Assembly: GCA_018873245.2 (NCBI GenBank) | Contig: JAEMBT020000002.1 | Span: forward strand, 1,928,001-1,992,000 | Direction: 5' to 3' | DNA length: 64,000 bases | Origin: Archegozetes longisetosus | Lineage: Eukaryota; Arthropoda; Arachnida; Sarcoptiformes; Trhypochthoniidae | Shown here: piece after piece, positions 12,346 through 24,186 of the stretch | How the letters are laid out: every line of letters begins with the position of its first letter | Numbering within the stretch: the stretch's first letter is position 1 | Position numbers and translations under genes: made by a program | The notes under the pieces: model-generated | Database searches by the model: none | The model's input: only the letters and a program-made list of their open reading frames with translations | Told to the model about the DNA's origin: nothing

Positions 12346-13327
12346 CTGAACGCGAGAAATAAAGAAAAGCCTTAACATAATGACCTAAGAATATGTATAA
12401 ATATCCTTAAAATTGAATTAATCATAATTGAAAGTATTACAATCTGATAAGAAAAAGTGAAATTTTATTTTGACTCGATGTTTTTCGAACTTATTAGAAT
12501 AAAATTACGAGTCTTTTACTTATGACTAAATAGCAAATTAAGCTATTTTAATAGTATTTTGATTGAAAAGTTTGATAACATAACGATATGAACTTTAAGT
12601 TTGAATGTTTTGTTATATAAGGTTGTTCGGAAAGTAATCGCGTATTTATTCAAAGAATTGGAAACGAATTTTACAAAAAAATGCTGCAGATGCTCCCAAA
12701 CAGTACTATTCGATGTATTGAGTCTTTTAGCCAATTTTCGAGTAGAAACTCTTGGGTTCGACTCAACCATAGCCTTTAGGACCTCATTGTCCAACTCAGA
12801 TGGACGACCACTTTTCAGACCGAAGTGACCAGATCTGAATTTAGCAAGCCATTCTTGACATCGACGAACACTAATGACCACCGTAAACTTCGAAAATATT
12901 TTTCGTGGCAACCGTTGCCGAATTACCACGCTTAAATTCATAAAGCATACGATGTCCATAATGAATATCTATTAATGGTATCGTTAAGACGGAAGAGTTG
13001 TTTGATTTTCAAAACTTTTTTATTACAAAATTCAAGACAATTATCAAATTTATTGAAATAATACGGAAACGATTTGTAAACGAATAGTAGTTAACAAATA
13101 AATGACGTTTTCTAAACCCTATATAAATACGCGATTACTTTCCGAACAACCTTATATTTTTCACTCGTCAGTCTAAAACACCTTATCTTATATCGAAGTT
13201 TAAGAGTAGAAAAAAGGAACCTTTAACTTATGAATTAATAAGTTCTTCTATGCATAAACAGTAAAAATTGTTTTATTATGTGTGCCCCTCATTGCTAAGG
13301 CTTTTCTTCACTTCTCGCGTTCAACTG
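12346..13327. mobile_element. TIR element in arm 1, host of a nested mariner
   Basis: Inverted ends contain TGAACGCGAGAA followed by AAGAAAAGCCTTA. Arm 2 lacks the whole segment: its sequence runs directly from GAGCAAC into TTAAGACC, as at an unfilled site. The exact target-site duplication is unclear (a TA or CAACT). A mariner is nested at 12620-13152. Confidence 0.6.
12620..13152 (-). mobile_element. Deleted mariner with transposase N-terminal relic
   Basis: Inverted repeats starting AGGTTGTTCGGAAAGTAATC are flanked by TA. On the minus strand (about 12960 down to 12680) a relic encodes the mariner paired helix-turn-helix region, including the blocks WLAKFRSG, SGRPSELDNE and STRKLAKRLN. These resemble the DNA-binding domain of mariner/SETMAR transposases. 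A frame change precedes this block, and the catalytic domain is missing. It is an internally deleted, non-autonomous copy. Confidence 0.8.
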
Positions 13328-14484
13328 TAGACCAAAACAATTCATGGTTATTAAAAAGTTAATTGATGGTTACACTTTTTAACTTATCTTATTAACAAGT
13401 GCACATACAACAATTCAATCACTTAATCATAAGACCTGACAACAATACCAAGCTTCAAAATTATCTCTAAGTTTGTATCCAATTTTTATCATTCACAGAT
13501 TTTTTAAACTTTAGGAAAGGTTCCTGTGATAAAGAATGGTTTGTTCAAATTGTTATATCGTGCAGCTCTTTGCTGACAAGACCTAGAAAATCATTTATTA
13601 ACTCAATAAAATACGATTTGTCGCATCACTTTTAATAGATAAATTCGAATAACATTACTTATATTCTACTCCTTAGTTAATATGACATTTGCTTATAAAT
13701 TATTGTTATTCAACGGTCTAATAGTAATGCAAAGCACTCGAAATAACTGAAAAACCAAAATCAGCATAAGAGCTATATATAAGACAAGAGAAAAGTTGCA
13801 ATTATTCTACTAATAAGAGCATTATGAATACGATTCTTACCATACAGTTCATCATCTTCTATGACTATATAATTAGATAGTTCGTGATATGATAGACTTG
13901 CCATGAAAATTATCTGCCACTCATAGAATGCCATAGAAATTAAAATCAAACTAATCTTTAAAATTTAGAAATAATTTTTCAATTAATCAAACAATTTTCA
14001 GATTGAAAGTAAATTTTGAATCTAAGATTTATGTTCAGTTCAAAAATATCTTAATTTACAGATAAAGTTATTGCCAAAAGTTTTGAAAAACTCAAGCCTT
14101 TAGTCAAAGTTTTATTCGACATAATTAAATATTTGAAAAAAGATCACATCAGTTGATCACTGGTTGACAGTAAAGAATTGAGATAATCCACACACTCATC
14201 TATTGCAGATAAGATTTATTTTTAGAGATTTCTCTAAAGCTAGGTATAAATTGAAAATTTATCAATCGTTACATAATTATTTGTTATGTGTTTCTGAACT
14301 TCACGGTTATATAATATACAACAATGATAATAAAAACAAAATAACTTTTCAAACATTAAAGGTCAATAAAAGAATTGATAAAGTAATTCGAATATAATCA
14401 TGATATAAGAGTCAATTGACATAAGAAATTCCTTTTTATTATCATTTATAGTGAAACGCAAAAAAGATAAGATTATCAAAAGTT

Positions 14485-17400
14485 TTATCCATAATAGAAA
14501 CGATTCTTAAGTGAATCTTTAACAACAATCTGCTGATTAAGCAGTTGAGCGACTCTCGACTCTCGCGCTTCTCTTTCTTCTTTGGTCTCATTGATTGTTT
14601 TGCCACCACTTCCAATATTGTTTGTAAGAATATAAAACTTAAATCTATACGCAGCCAAGTCTGCATATTGTACAGGAATAGGAATGGAAATCGATTTTGT
14701 TGTGCGACCAGAAAGAAAGCAAAGATAATAAGAAAGCTTTTGGTTATCATCGGCGCTCATATTGTTGTCATCTCGGAGAACAACATATCTGGTCGGACGA
14801 CTTGTGCCCTTTAAAACAATCATTCATTGAAATTATTGAATAAAAACGATGCAGACAAACATTTCAAGTGAACGCTAAAGACACAGTCACTTAACTCGTT
14901 CTCTCCAAATAATTAGATTACTTACAAGAAATCCTTTGTGTGAACACAGATAAGACTCTCTATGCATAGGATTAACAACAGTTGTGTCGACTACAGTTCC
15001 TGCGGGAATGTTCAAAATTGGATTACCAGTCCTTTCATCTGTTAAATCGTTAAAAGTAATGAATCTCGTGTGATGTCTTTTTACTACCACACAATATGTC
15101 ACTTTTGGCTTATAATTAGGCATCAGTTGATTGCACGCTTTGAAAAGAAGTTTGCACTCCGTATCCAATACTTGATCGTATTGTCCCTCAGAAACGCCAT
15201 CGCGATAAATGACAATACTTTCAGGATATCTGTCATTAAGCGCTTTGTAATTTTTCAGCAATTCAGAGATCATGACATCGAAGTTTATGACTACTTCTAA
15301 TTTATTTTTGGTTGAACTCTGACTTCAGCTCTATATTTAATAAAGTCCTTATCATAAGAACCAACGACTGCTGCAATTGACGATATAATTCTTGAATCAT
15401 TACCCGAAGTATTAGACCCGGGATGAGTAACATCAACACCGACAATCATTAATTCCTGTTTCATAATTGGAAGTCTTGATCTTGAAATTGGACGTATAAC
15501 AACATTCTTACCACCAAGTTTGCAATTAATCTTAAGCAGTAAGTTATAGAAATATCCTCTCGGAATGTCCAACAGTTTAGCGTCACTTATACATTGAGTC
15601 ATAATCCCATAAGTGACATCTCCATAAGACTTGATATGTTCATAGATACCAAAGCTTGAATTGTCTTCATCTGTGTCGCTATCTTCACAATAGTCCCTAT
15701 CGTCACGATTAGCACTCGCAGGAATGCAAAACATCATTAGCTGAAGATTTTGACAACTTTTTGTAGCCTTAGTATAGATCGAATTAAGTGTTTTTGAATC
15801 ATAGTTTTCGTTTAGGATGGAAGGATTTCTGATAGTGATTCCCATATCATGTGCGAATTTGCACATTTTATTTACAAATTCTTCTACTTTTGGCATCTGA
15901 TCCTTAACTTCTGGTGATAGATTTATAAATATCCAGTTATTCAAATCAACACCTTCATTGACCCTTTTATGATAACCTTCAAGTTTAGGTGCAGTTAGTT
16001 GTCTAGCATTGAGTTTAATCGGTTTCTCAATGATTTGAACACCGAACGCTTTCAATAAGTCTTTACTTTTGCTAATTATGTTCATCACCGTATCGTGAAT
16101 GAAACCAAATCTTTCGATAGGTTTCATTGAATTTGATTCTCTGACGATCATTTGTTTTAAATGATTGGTTTCGAGTTTTTTAGGCAAAAGCTGTTCGGGA
16201 CATACATAACAAACCTCTACAGGGAGTTTGTTTCCATTTTTTAATAGAACCAGAGGAATATTTGGATAGTCAAGTGTTATGTTATACTCTTGATAAAAGT
16301 AGTCCTGAACAGTTATGGACTCTCTCCTATTTTCATCATTTCTGTATCTTTCAAACGTGACTTCATTCGCTTTTTCAGAGATCAATTGGTCGCACGTCTC
16401 AATACGTTTACTGTCTCTAACATGTTTAGTAAATATGCGAAGTCCGCGTAATTGACGATTAATTTTATTGATTTCATTCTCGTTGAGCACTTTTGTTTTT
16501 AGTTTTTCGGGTTTGATACCAACTGTTTCAGCAATAAACTCAACGAGAGATCCAGAAGACCGAAAAAGAGTCGCATTTCGGTCAACAACAAGTGTTAACC
16601 CACATTCAGTGATATTGACGGTCTGGTAATGACCGAAAGCCATCACCGCATTATTACCAATTGGTCGGAAATTTTCTCTTGAATAAAACCATTTTCCGAC
16701 AGGTGTATACATTTGTGACGGAATGTAACGCAATATAATCTCTAAGACTTGTAAAACTTCCTGAAGTTGTCCATATGTTGCATCAATAAGTCTTCCTTCG
16801 TAAAAGTCTTCCAATAAACTTAAATTGACTTCATTAGCGAATTGAATGGTAACTTGATAGGTCCTTTCTCTATAGCCGTCAATCTTGACGTTTATATTAC
16901 GTTCGACTTTTTGTCCGTCATCGATAGAAAGTTTTTCTACAGTATGAATACTTTTCTTACCGTCAAAAACATAAACTCTATTCCCAAAAACATCATTCCA
17001 TTCATTCTTAACAGCTTCAATGACTTCGAAATTTTCTTTTTGAGCCAATTTCCGCATTTTATGCCGTCCATTACTGCCGGCAGCACCAGAACTGTCACTT
17101 TGTTCAGCTACTTTAATATCCACCTCGTAGTGATAGTACTTTTTTAAATCAATTTTCAGAGGATAATGGTTGGCAATGATTAGCAAAGGATTATCTTCTC
17201 CTTCGTTTCCTTTGGGAAATGTATTTAGCTTTGAAGATCTATCAACAGGCGTCTCACCGAATGGTCTGACATCTGTATGGGAAACTTGTCTTTCATCTCC
17301 ACCTCTTAATTGTCCGCCGCGTTGCTGTCCGCCACGTTGTTGTCCGCCGCGTTGTTGTCCGCCGCGTTGTTGTTCGCCGCGTTGTTGTCCGCCGCGTTGT

Positions 17401-17554
17401 TGTCCGCCGCGTTGTTGTCCGCCGCGTTGTTGTCCGCCGCGTTGTTGTCCGCCGCGTTGTTGTCCACCGCGTTGTTGTCCACCGCGTTGTTGTCCGCCGC
17501 GTTGCTGTCCACCCCTTTGACTACTATTGCGAAGATCAATGTATTGACCACCCT
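14485..17554 (-). CDS. AGO: Argonaute (AGO clade) copy A, one frameshift
   Basis: Small-RNA-guided silencing protein. Exon 14926-17554 and last exon 14485-14808 are joined by a 117-nt phase-0 intron (donor GTAAGT). Order: GQQRG-repeat tail, N domain, PAZ (QEYNITLDYPNIP), MID with the 5'-phosphate pocket residues Tyr, Lys, Gln and Lys (YEHIKS, TQC, LKINCKLGG), then PIWI with GVDVTHP (15420-15440) and IYRDGVSEG (about 15187-15213). GTVVDTT and GTSRPTRY place it in the AGO clade rather than Piwi. The fourth catalytic residue, His in most AGOs, is Asp (QYADLAAYR, 14659-14661). Compared with copy C, one base is missing from an A-run (15305-15309 on the plus strand), which introduces a stop before the rest of PIWI: a real lesion or a sequence error. 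The 5' end is an inferred acceptor (ATAG) with an unseen upstream exon. The full reading would be about 980 aa. Confidence 0.85.
14809..14925 (-). other. Last intron of Argonaute copy A
   Basis: Donor GTAAGT, acceptor ending TTTTAAAG, phase 0. It has the same position in copy C (33671-33790). The join gives a family-typical KGFL-GTSRP junction. Confidence 0.8.
17306..17520 (-). repeat. 15-bp coding minisatellite (GQQRG repeats)
   Basis: About 14 tandem 15-bp units on the minus strand encode GQQRG in frame with the Argonaute. Most units are identical at the DNA level. Copy C has only one remnant unit (RGEQQWDRR). Arg-Gly tails of AGO/PIWI proteins can be methylated on arginine, and Drosophila AGO2 has a comparable variable Gln/Gly/Arg repeat region. 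Confidence 0.85.
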
Positions 17555-17599
17555 CTATTTTTAATTTATTAAATAAATCAAATCAAGTATATAAGAACT

Positions 17600-19700
17600 A
17601 AGAAATAGAGTTTAAAGCTATAATTACATTCCATAAATATTTACAAAAAAATATCCCTTATTAAACTATAGCTATAATAATTTCTTCCTCAACGTATCGG
17701 ATGAACATTTATCAGCTATTTAAGTAGATTGTAATTCAGTTGGATTTTAATGGTTTAAACCTCTTGTAAAAATATTCAGTAAATAAAAGTAAACATCATA
17801 CTCATTAATAGAAATTCAATATCTCCAGAATAATAGTTTCATTTACTATACTAATGTCCAGGTTTAAACTTTTCAGATAATATTAGACCATTTAAAGTTG
17901 TGATAATACAATATTATTACAAAAATAGTTTCATTTGTATTAAAAAGTTTATGAAATGTATATTCGCTGATAAACAAGTAGATGAAAATGATTTATCTTA
18001 TCACAGAAACTGTAATACTTCATATTTAACAATAACTAATTTTAGGAATCATTCATATTTGATGATAAAGTATTGCAACTTTCATAAGCAATAATTATTA
18101 GTTTAGAACTATATGTTTGTTGTCACAAAGAACTCAATTTATGAAAATCAAATTGTTATTCACTGCTTTAAATGGACCGGATATTCAAGAGTTCGGTTAT
18201 AGATACCAAGGTCTGAATCCCTGGGAGAGCGCTTACAACACAAAATCTGAGTCGAAGGAAAGGGCCAAAGTTGAATACTTAAACAATCTTTAGCAAGTTT
18301 CAAATTTGTACTTAGATTTATTTAGAAAACTTATCTAACAACCATTTAAAGTATCATTTTATTAATTAAATCAACAGAGAAGTTGTTCAAACCCGAATCT
18401 TTGTAATCGAAGTATGGATCTAAACACAGGCTTAAATTTATAGTCTACCTCAAAAGTTGCACATCATATAAGGGAAAAAGCATAAATTTAACTTTTAAAC
18501 TACTTAATGTAAATTTGGATGGAAGGTTCCAAAGGAAATGATAACCATTTCACATTTGAACAGAGGGAACTACAACCCACAACATTCTCACTTTGAGAAA
18601 CCCTGAACCTTGTAGTGAAAGCTGTTAATTAGCTATCATACGAACAAACACTTGTTGTTTTTAGAATCCAATTGATTTAATGCTCTGTTACTAACCTTTT
18701 CGTGACGACATCGCTTAAATGTTCAGTAGTTTCAACCTTATTGTTAACGATATGATGGATCTAATTACAAGTATGAAAAAATTGAACTTTAAAAATACTA
18801 ATTATAATAATGAACTTTTTTCATTAGACTAAAGCTTTCAATTCTGAGAAATTAAAAAACAGAAAGCTAAAAAAATTTTCAATTTTAATTGTTGACAAAC
18901 ATCGAATAAAATATGTTACAAACCCCTCAAATTTTATATTCGATAAGTTTATTTAAATTAAAGATCAAAAACCAGTTTAAAACATATTTTGTTCTAATTT
19001 AGGGTCAAATTTGAGAAAACTTCAAATATTTCAAATATAAAAAGTTTAAAATTGACATAATTTGAAGCCATATAAATATTGAAAAAATAAGATTTTGATT
19101 GAATAGCTTCAAAAGCCTTTAATCTAATTGGTATGTGAACTATTCACTCAAAACATAATTATTGTTAAAATTGATGAGAATCATACCTCAAATTACTTTT
19201 CACAAAAAGTAATAATTAAACAGAATATAAAACTGACTCAAACTAATGGAAAGCACTTTAATTGTCTACAGACTTATGTAAAAACAAATAATAATTATTC
19301 CCTTTTTATATGATTTACTTCTTATACGTTAACCAATCGAATGACATTTAGTCATCATTTACAACGCATTTCGTCATTATATTCAATTACTACCCAATAC
19401 TTGGCTTCAAATAAAATATGTCTCTAAGAAAAATTATTTCATTTGTACCTCATTTAAAATACAGTAATCCTATTGATCGTAAACTACGAAAGTCTTTATG
19501 GTAAAAATTGCAAAATATTCACTAGATTCTGATTGAATTAATGAGTTAATCAACAAAATTATATTTAACTCTGATTTGAAATTTCTTAATTTAACCTAAT
19601 GTTACAAATAATGTTCATTTGAACTTAAACGTCTCATTACAAAGTAATTTGTTGATTGTCAGCGTAAGAACCCAATCAATAAGTAACTGATAGACCTAAG
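17600..19700. other. Arm 1 non-coding stretch upstream of Argonaute A
   Basis: Mirrors 28600-30650 of arm 2. No exon was recognised. A conserved GC-richer patch at about 18176-18262 (GGTCTGAATCCCTGGGAGAG) is tRNA-motif-like but does not fold as a tRNA. Confidence 0.5.
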
Positions 19701-19710
19701 CTGACGTTAT

Positions 19711-19825
19711 GTAGGGCCATATCAGACTGAAAGCATCAGTTCTCGCTTGATCACCAAAGTTAAATGGCATCGAGGTGGTTGGTACAAAGGAGGGAGACCA
19801 CCTGCGAATACCGAGTGCTCTGTAC
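19711..19825 (+). pseudogene. 5S rRNA-like sequence 1
   Basis: Starts GTAGGGCCATATC and keeps recognisable 5S blocks: AGTTCTCGCTTGATCACC, AAAGTTAAATGGCATCGAG, GGAGGGAGACCACCTGCGAA and TACCGAGTGCT. Changes in the internal promoter (AAATGGC for AAGCAGC; GGTACAAAGG for AGTACTTGG) suggest a degenerate copy. Confidence 0.7.
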
Positions 19826-19971
19826 ATTATTTTATCATGACAATTTTTTTTATAACAAATATTGATTGCGTTTTTAGTTTATTTATTTTTCTTGATTTTC
19901 TTAATTCTCCAAAATTCAACTTTGTCATAATTAGCGATTTAATCAAAATAGAAAATAAACCAAAAAAGTGT

Positions 19972-20086
19972 TGAGCACCCGCTCTTCCCAAGTGGAATCC
20001 CTCCCAAGTACTAATCAGGCTCAATGCTGCTTAACTTCGCTCATCAAACGAGAACCCTTGCTTTTTCAGTGCGATATGGCCCTACA
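19972..20086 (-). pseudogene. 5S rRNA-like sequence 2
   Basis: Minus-strand copy with GAGCGAAGTTAAGCAGCATT and TTAGTACTTGGGAGGGATTC, closer to a functional internal promoter than sequence 1. GATGAG replaces GATCAC. It faces sequence 1 across a 146-bp AT-rich spacer. Confidence 0.7.
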
Positions 20087-22839
20087 CATTGAACTCTTCG
20101 ATTAACTTTGCATTTATTCATTAATTCACTTTTAAGGAAGTCTTAAACTTTTATGAAACATGTTCACTTCTCGCAATTAAGATTATGAAATTTATAAATT
20201 CATTTTACTATTTTCAAAGACATAATTTATTGCTCACATCATAGGTATATGAATATAATGATGAAATGTGTTACATAGACGATGACTCAGTCTTTTTATT
20301 GAGCAACGCAATAAAATATACTGTAAGTTTTCACCAGCGAAACATATTTATTCTAACATTCGTTATTCGGCCACGTCCGAGAGTTCTCAATTATTAAACA
20401 TTTTTATTGAACTTCTTATTTGTCCAAAAAAGTCATTTTAAGAAAGAAAAAATTATATGGTATTTTCTAATTTTTCTCATTCAGAGCTTTAGAATTATAA
20501 TTACATGAAATGAAATACATAAAAAATAAATCCATTCTACAAAGTCTTTATTCTATTCCGAAGGGATCTCAAAAATTTAATATCTTGTTGAATACTACTT
20601 CAATTTTTTTCAGAATTATTTGATAAAAACTTTGCTTTAAGACCGTTTACGATCGCTTCACTTGAATATCATTTAAGAAGTCTCAAAAGAAGTTTACTTT
20701 TATCGAACTCAATAACAATTCGAAGTTGACAGTTTTTCAAGATCTCGTAACTTTTAGACTCTAAATGGTCTTAAGCTCAGATTATGGTGTGAAAAGTTTC
20801 CTCTGTATTAAAAATATTTAATGAATATTTTGAATTGTTGTTAGTAGATTTACGATATTATACTGTAGATACAATTTAAATCTGAGGCTTTGAAGTGATG
20901 GAATCGCAAATCAACGGTTAGTTACAAACATTGTTAGTAACAAAGCAATCCATTAATTGATAACACAAGGAAAATGTATTGCTTATAAGTTGGGCTCTTA
21001 GGATTAAGTTAAAATCAGAGCGATTATCTTAACAGAAATTCGGTTTTAGTAATTTCTAAATTTAGAAACCCATCAAATTTCTGCTCAAACGGTGGTGAGA
21101 TATCGATATATCCCTTATAATTCGGTTGACATTGGTTAATGAAACTATTTTCATCAACATTTTGGGGAAGAATTCTACCCGTAACAAATACAGACAAATT
21201 TTATAACCTCATACTTTATTAAAAATAAATTATCTTCATAAATTTGTGGAACTTCATTACATTGGTTAGAAAATGTAGATATAATTTTTTTATTTAATAT
21301 TCTGTCATCGATTTTTAAAACCGGGTTAAGCGAAATCAGCCAATCTCGAATTTGACAGTATTCTTCGATTTAAACAGACGACTAAGAGTCCTATTTATAA
21401 TAAGAGATTCCAACTAATTGTTTTAACCCTTTCTGACTAATTAAATGCACACGTTTGCTAAGTGCAAAATTAGTTAAATAAATCAAATCCATAAAACTTT
21501 TTTTGAATATTGCAGAGGAAGGTTTTAAGTATAGGTCACTTGTTTTAATTCGTGAGAATCACTGTTACACTTATGGTTTAGCAATATTTTCTAATATATC
21601 ATAAATACCTATCAAATACTAATTTAATAGACATCTAATTTTAGTATTTTTGAGCAAATCAGAATTTATAGGAAGTCTATCAGTTGAACATTGAATTAGA
21701 TTATGTCCTCGTTTGAATTCAATATTTATCACAATTCCTTTATGTAACAACTTTTAAACATAAAACAAAATTAAACGAAGGTTTTGCAAGATTTTAAAAA
21801 TCAGTTGAACACACCATTTTTAAGAAAAATTTAAGCCATTTAATGGGATCTCTACATGAGTTACGTTAATAATGCATTGATAAAACTCTATACTTTATGA
21901 TTATCGATATTTCATGATTGCTGTTATGAGAATTGAATTTAATATCCATTACTGTTTATGCAAAGGCAACTCAGACCCCATGACAACAAATCTAACAGTT
22001 GTAAAACTATTACTTACTAATATTGCAATACTTTATCACTGAATATGATTTCTGGAAACAATCTCTTTTGATAACTAATATCAAATAAGAGAATAACTTT
22101 TAACTTATCGCAGGTAATTCGTTTACATAAATTTTTATACTGGGAGTAAAAGTATTTAGTGCAAGTTCTTTATCAAAATAGTACTGATCGCAAATTTATA
22201 GTTTGAATTATTTACAAAGTAGATTGTAATTTCTATTCTTGATTTTTGTTTTTAAATATTTTTAGTTTATGGTAATTTGTTGATTATTTTCTCACTCAAG
22301 GGTTCAAAGTCAAAAACAAGTTTCAATTCTCGTAACTAAAATTTCAATAAGAATTTAAGTAATACATAGAGTATATTGAGAATAGATTTATAACTTAACT
22401 TTTATTGGAACTTCTTTAAGTTCCACAAAAGCGCCGAAACTTTGATGTAGTTTAAACTTCGTTCAAAACTTTAAAATTTCTTTGTCCCCAAATTTGTTTT
22501 AAATATTTACTGATTTATCATTTATATAAACCGTTATATAGACTCGTACATCAACTATCAACTGATAAATATAATGACCGTCGAGAAAATGAACGAATAA
22601 GTGAACAAATACATTGTAAAATACATCCCAAACAAGTTAAGAACAAAATAAAGCTTCAAATACTAAAGTCCCGGATTTGTGTGATGAACTTGTATATTGA
22701 TCTTTAAAAATGAAAATTTTCACCAAAGGAAAAGTCAATAAATAGGCGAAAGTCTTCAGAACTGATTGTCAATCTTCTAAATTTTAAATCAATGATTCAC
22801 TATCAAACAATATGAACTAGAGTTAGCACATGTTGAAAA

Positions 22840-23745
22840 CAATGGCACTTCTGGTGCTGTTGGCGTTTTAGGGAACAGAATGCGAGAAGATTGACTCAAA
22901 CGACAACATCGAAGTTACTGAGAGTTTGAGGAATGAATGGACTGATGTTTGTAAGGATAAGATTCTCGTCTTTGATGTTAAGTATTTACATTGGACAAAA
23001 TTATCTACAATCGACAGATAGAGAGTTAGGCCTCGTATAAATGTTAGAATTGATGGCTGTTGGCCAATGATCTACGAAATTGTCGTTCAATTCGCAAATA
23101 AAGTAAAGATGAGTTTGTGAATGAGTTTTGTAAGACTTGTTAATGTGAAATATGGGGAAATTCAGAAAGTTTTATATGCCTTTGGGACTATAATAAGCTA
23201 TATTACGTTATGATTTTATATACCTGTCACAAAATTGTTTTTTCAAAATAAAGTTATCAACTAGTTGATAATATGGTCATGGCTCTCGGTCTTCGTCAGA
23301 CTGTTAATGTAACAGAAGTCGGATCAATATTTGTCGTCGATCAAAATGCGAACATACTCGTATTTCAGTATCTCTCATTGAATTTGTCACTCAAATAGAT
23401 GTATCACACCTAATCAACTGAAAAGATCTCATGCAATGATAGTTTGATCTACAAAATTAATTTTTAATTATCAAGACTTCGAATATATACAACTCACATC
23501 AATGATAGTAAACGCAGTGAGACATTCGACAAGTTGATTGATATAAATGTAAATGAAGTCGAGTTTGAAACATGCAAAGTATGAAAATGGAAATGATTTC
23601 CTTCAGAACTACGATAAACAATTTGATGATCTCAATGTTCCTCTGCCTCTATTGAAAGATGAAAACAATCGTTGTGTCCCTATAGAAGTTAGTGATGTAA
23701 CTCCTAATCAACTGATGCTTAGAAACTTTCATATCATTTAAAAAG
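22840..23745 (+). pseudogene. Argonaute fragment B (N to PAZ region)
   Basis: Lies in the spacer between the two arms. Broken frames show similarity to copy A from the N domain (IEVTESLRNEWTDV, KDKILVFDVK) through the part preceding PAZ (ALGLRQTVNVTEVGSIFVVD) to the PAZ block (PIEVSDVTPNQL). Many stops and frame changes are present, and nothing matching MID or PIWI follows. It is far more diverged than copies A and C are from each other, so it is an older duplicate or the remnant of a separate paralogue. Confidence 0.75.
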
Positions 23746-24186
23746 TTCTGTTTACAAAATATTTTTAAGGAAGCTCGATTATGATATTTTATTTACTTGT
23801 CATCAGAACTGACAATGATTGGTATTTATTCTGGTGCTTTAATAAATAAATTATCACATAAACTCAAACAATAGAGAGAAACAAAATAAATCGATAAACA
23901 AAATTATCTTTCTGAAAGATTTTATAAGAATCCCCCTAAATACTTTGTGTCCAGTTTTAAAACTTACTACAGTTAGTCATTCTCATTAGCTTTAAGCGGG
24001 AAAAAGTTATTGGCATTATTAAAGAAATATTTTTTCTACAAAAAAACTTTTGGTAGTCTCTTAAAATTTCCATCTGCTATTATGAAAGATATGAATGATA
24101 TATCTTTTTACATTCATTCATAATTTATTACTCAAATGGGATAGTATTGTTAGAGATAAGTTTGATGTTAATCTAATTAAGCCTAA

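Larger units (their letters stand above)
11690..22145 (+). repeat. Arm 1 of a large inverted duplication
   Basis: This segment is the reverse complement, with point differences and small indels, of about 26118-36460. Matched landmarks include the 11.7/36.4 kb outer ends, the last Argonaute exon (14485 with 34114), the 5S-like pairs (19711 with 28592) and an inner block (22020 with 26282). Coordinate sums stay near 48300 apart from steps explained by identifiable insertions. The arm holds Argonaute copy A, two 5S-like sequences and a nested transposon. The remaining sequence (13328-14484, 17600-19700, 20090-22145) has no supported gene. Confidence 0.9.

Noticed and set aside
12601..12828. Plus-strand frame over the mariner
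   Set aside because: Antisense of the transposase helix-turn-helix relic.
17170..17520. Plus-strand frame of CCPPR repeats
   Set aside because: It is the antisense reading of the GQQRG minisatellite in Argonaute A. It has no start context and no flanking domain.
17306..17520. CRISPR-like array
   Set aside because: The units are contiguous 15-mers with no spacers, inside a eukaryotic coding exon.
17306..17551. Minus-strand frame of ADNN repeats
   Set aside because: Out-of-frame reading of the same minisatellite. The GQQRG frame joins the Argonaute without a break.
18209..18245. tRNA gene
   Set aside because: B-box-like and A-box-like motifs are in the wrong order, and no cloverleaf could be drawn.
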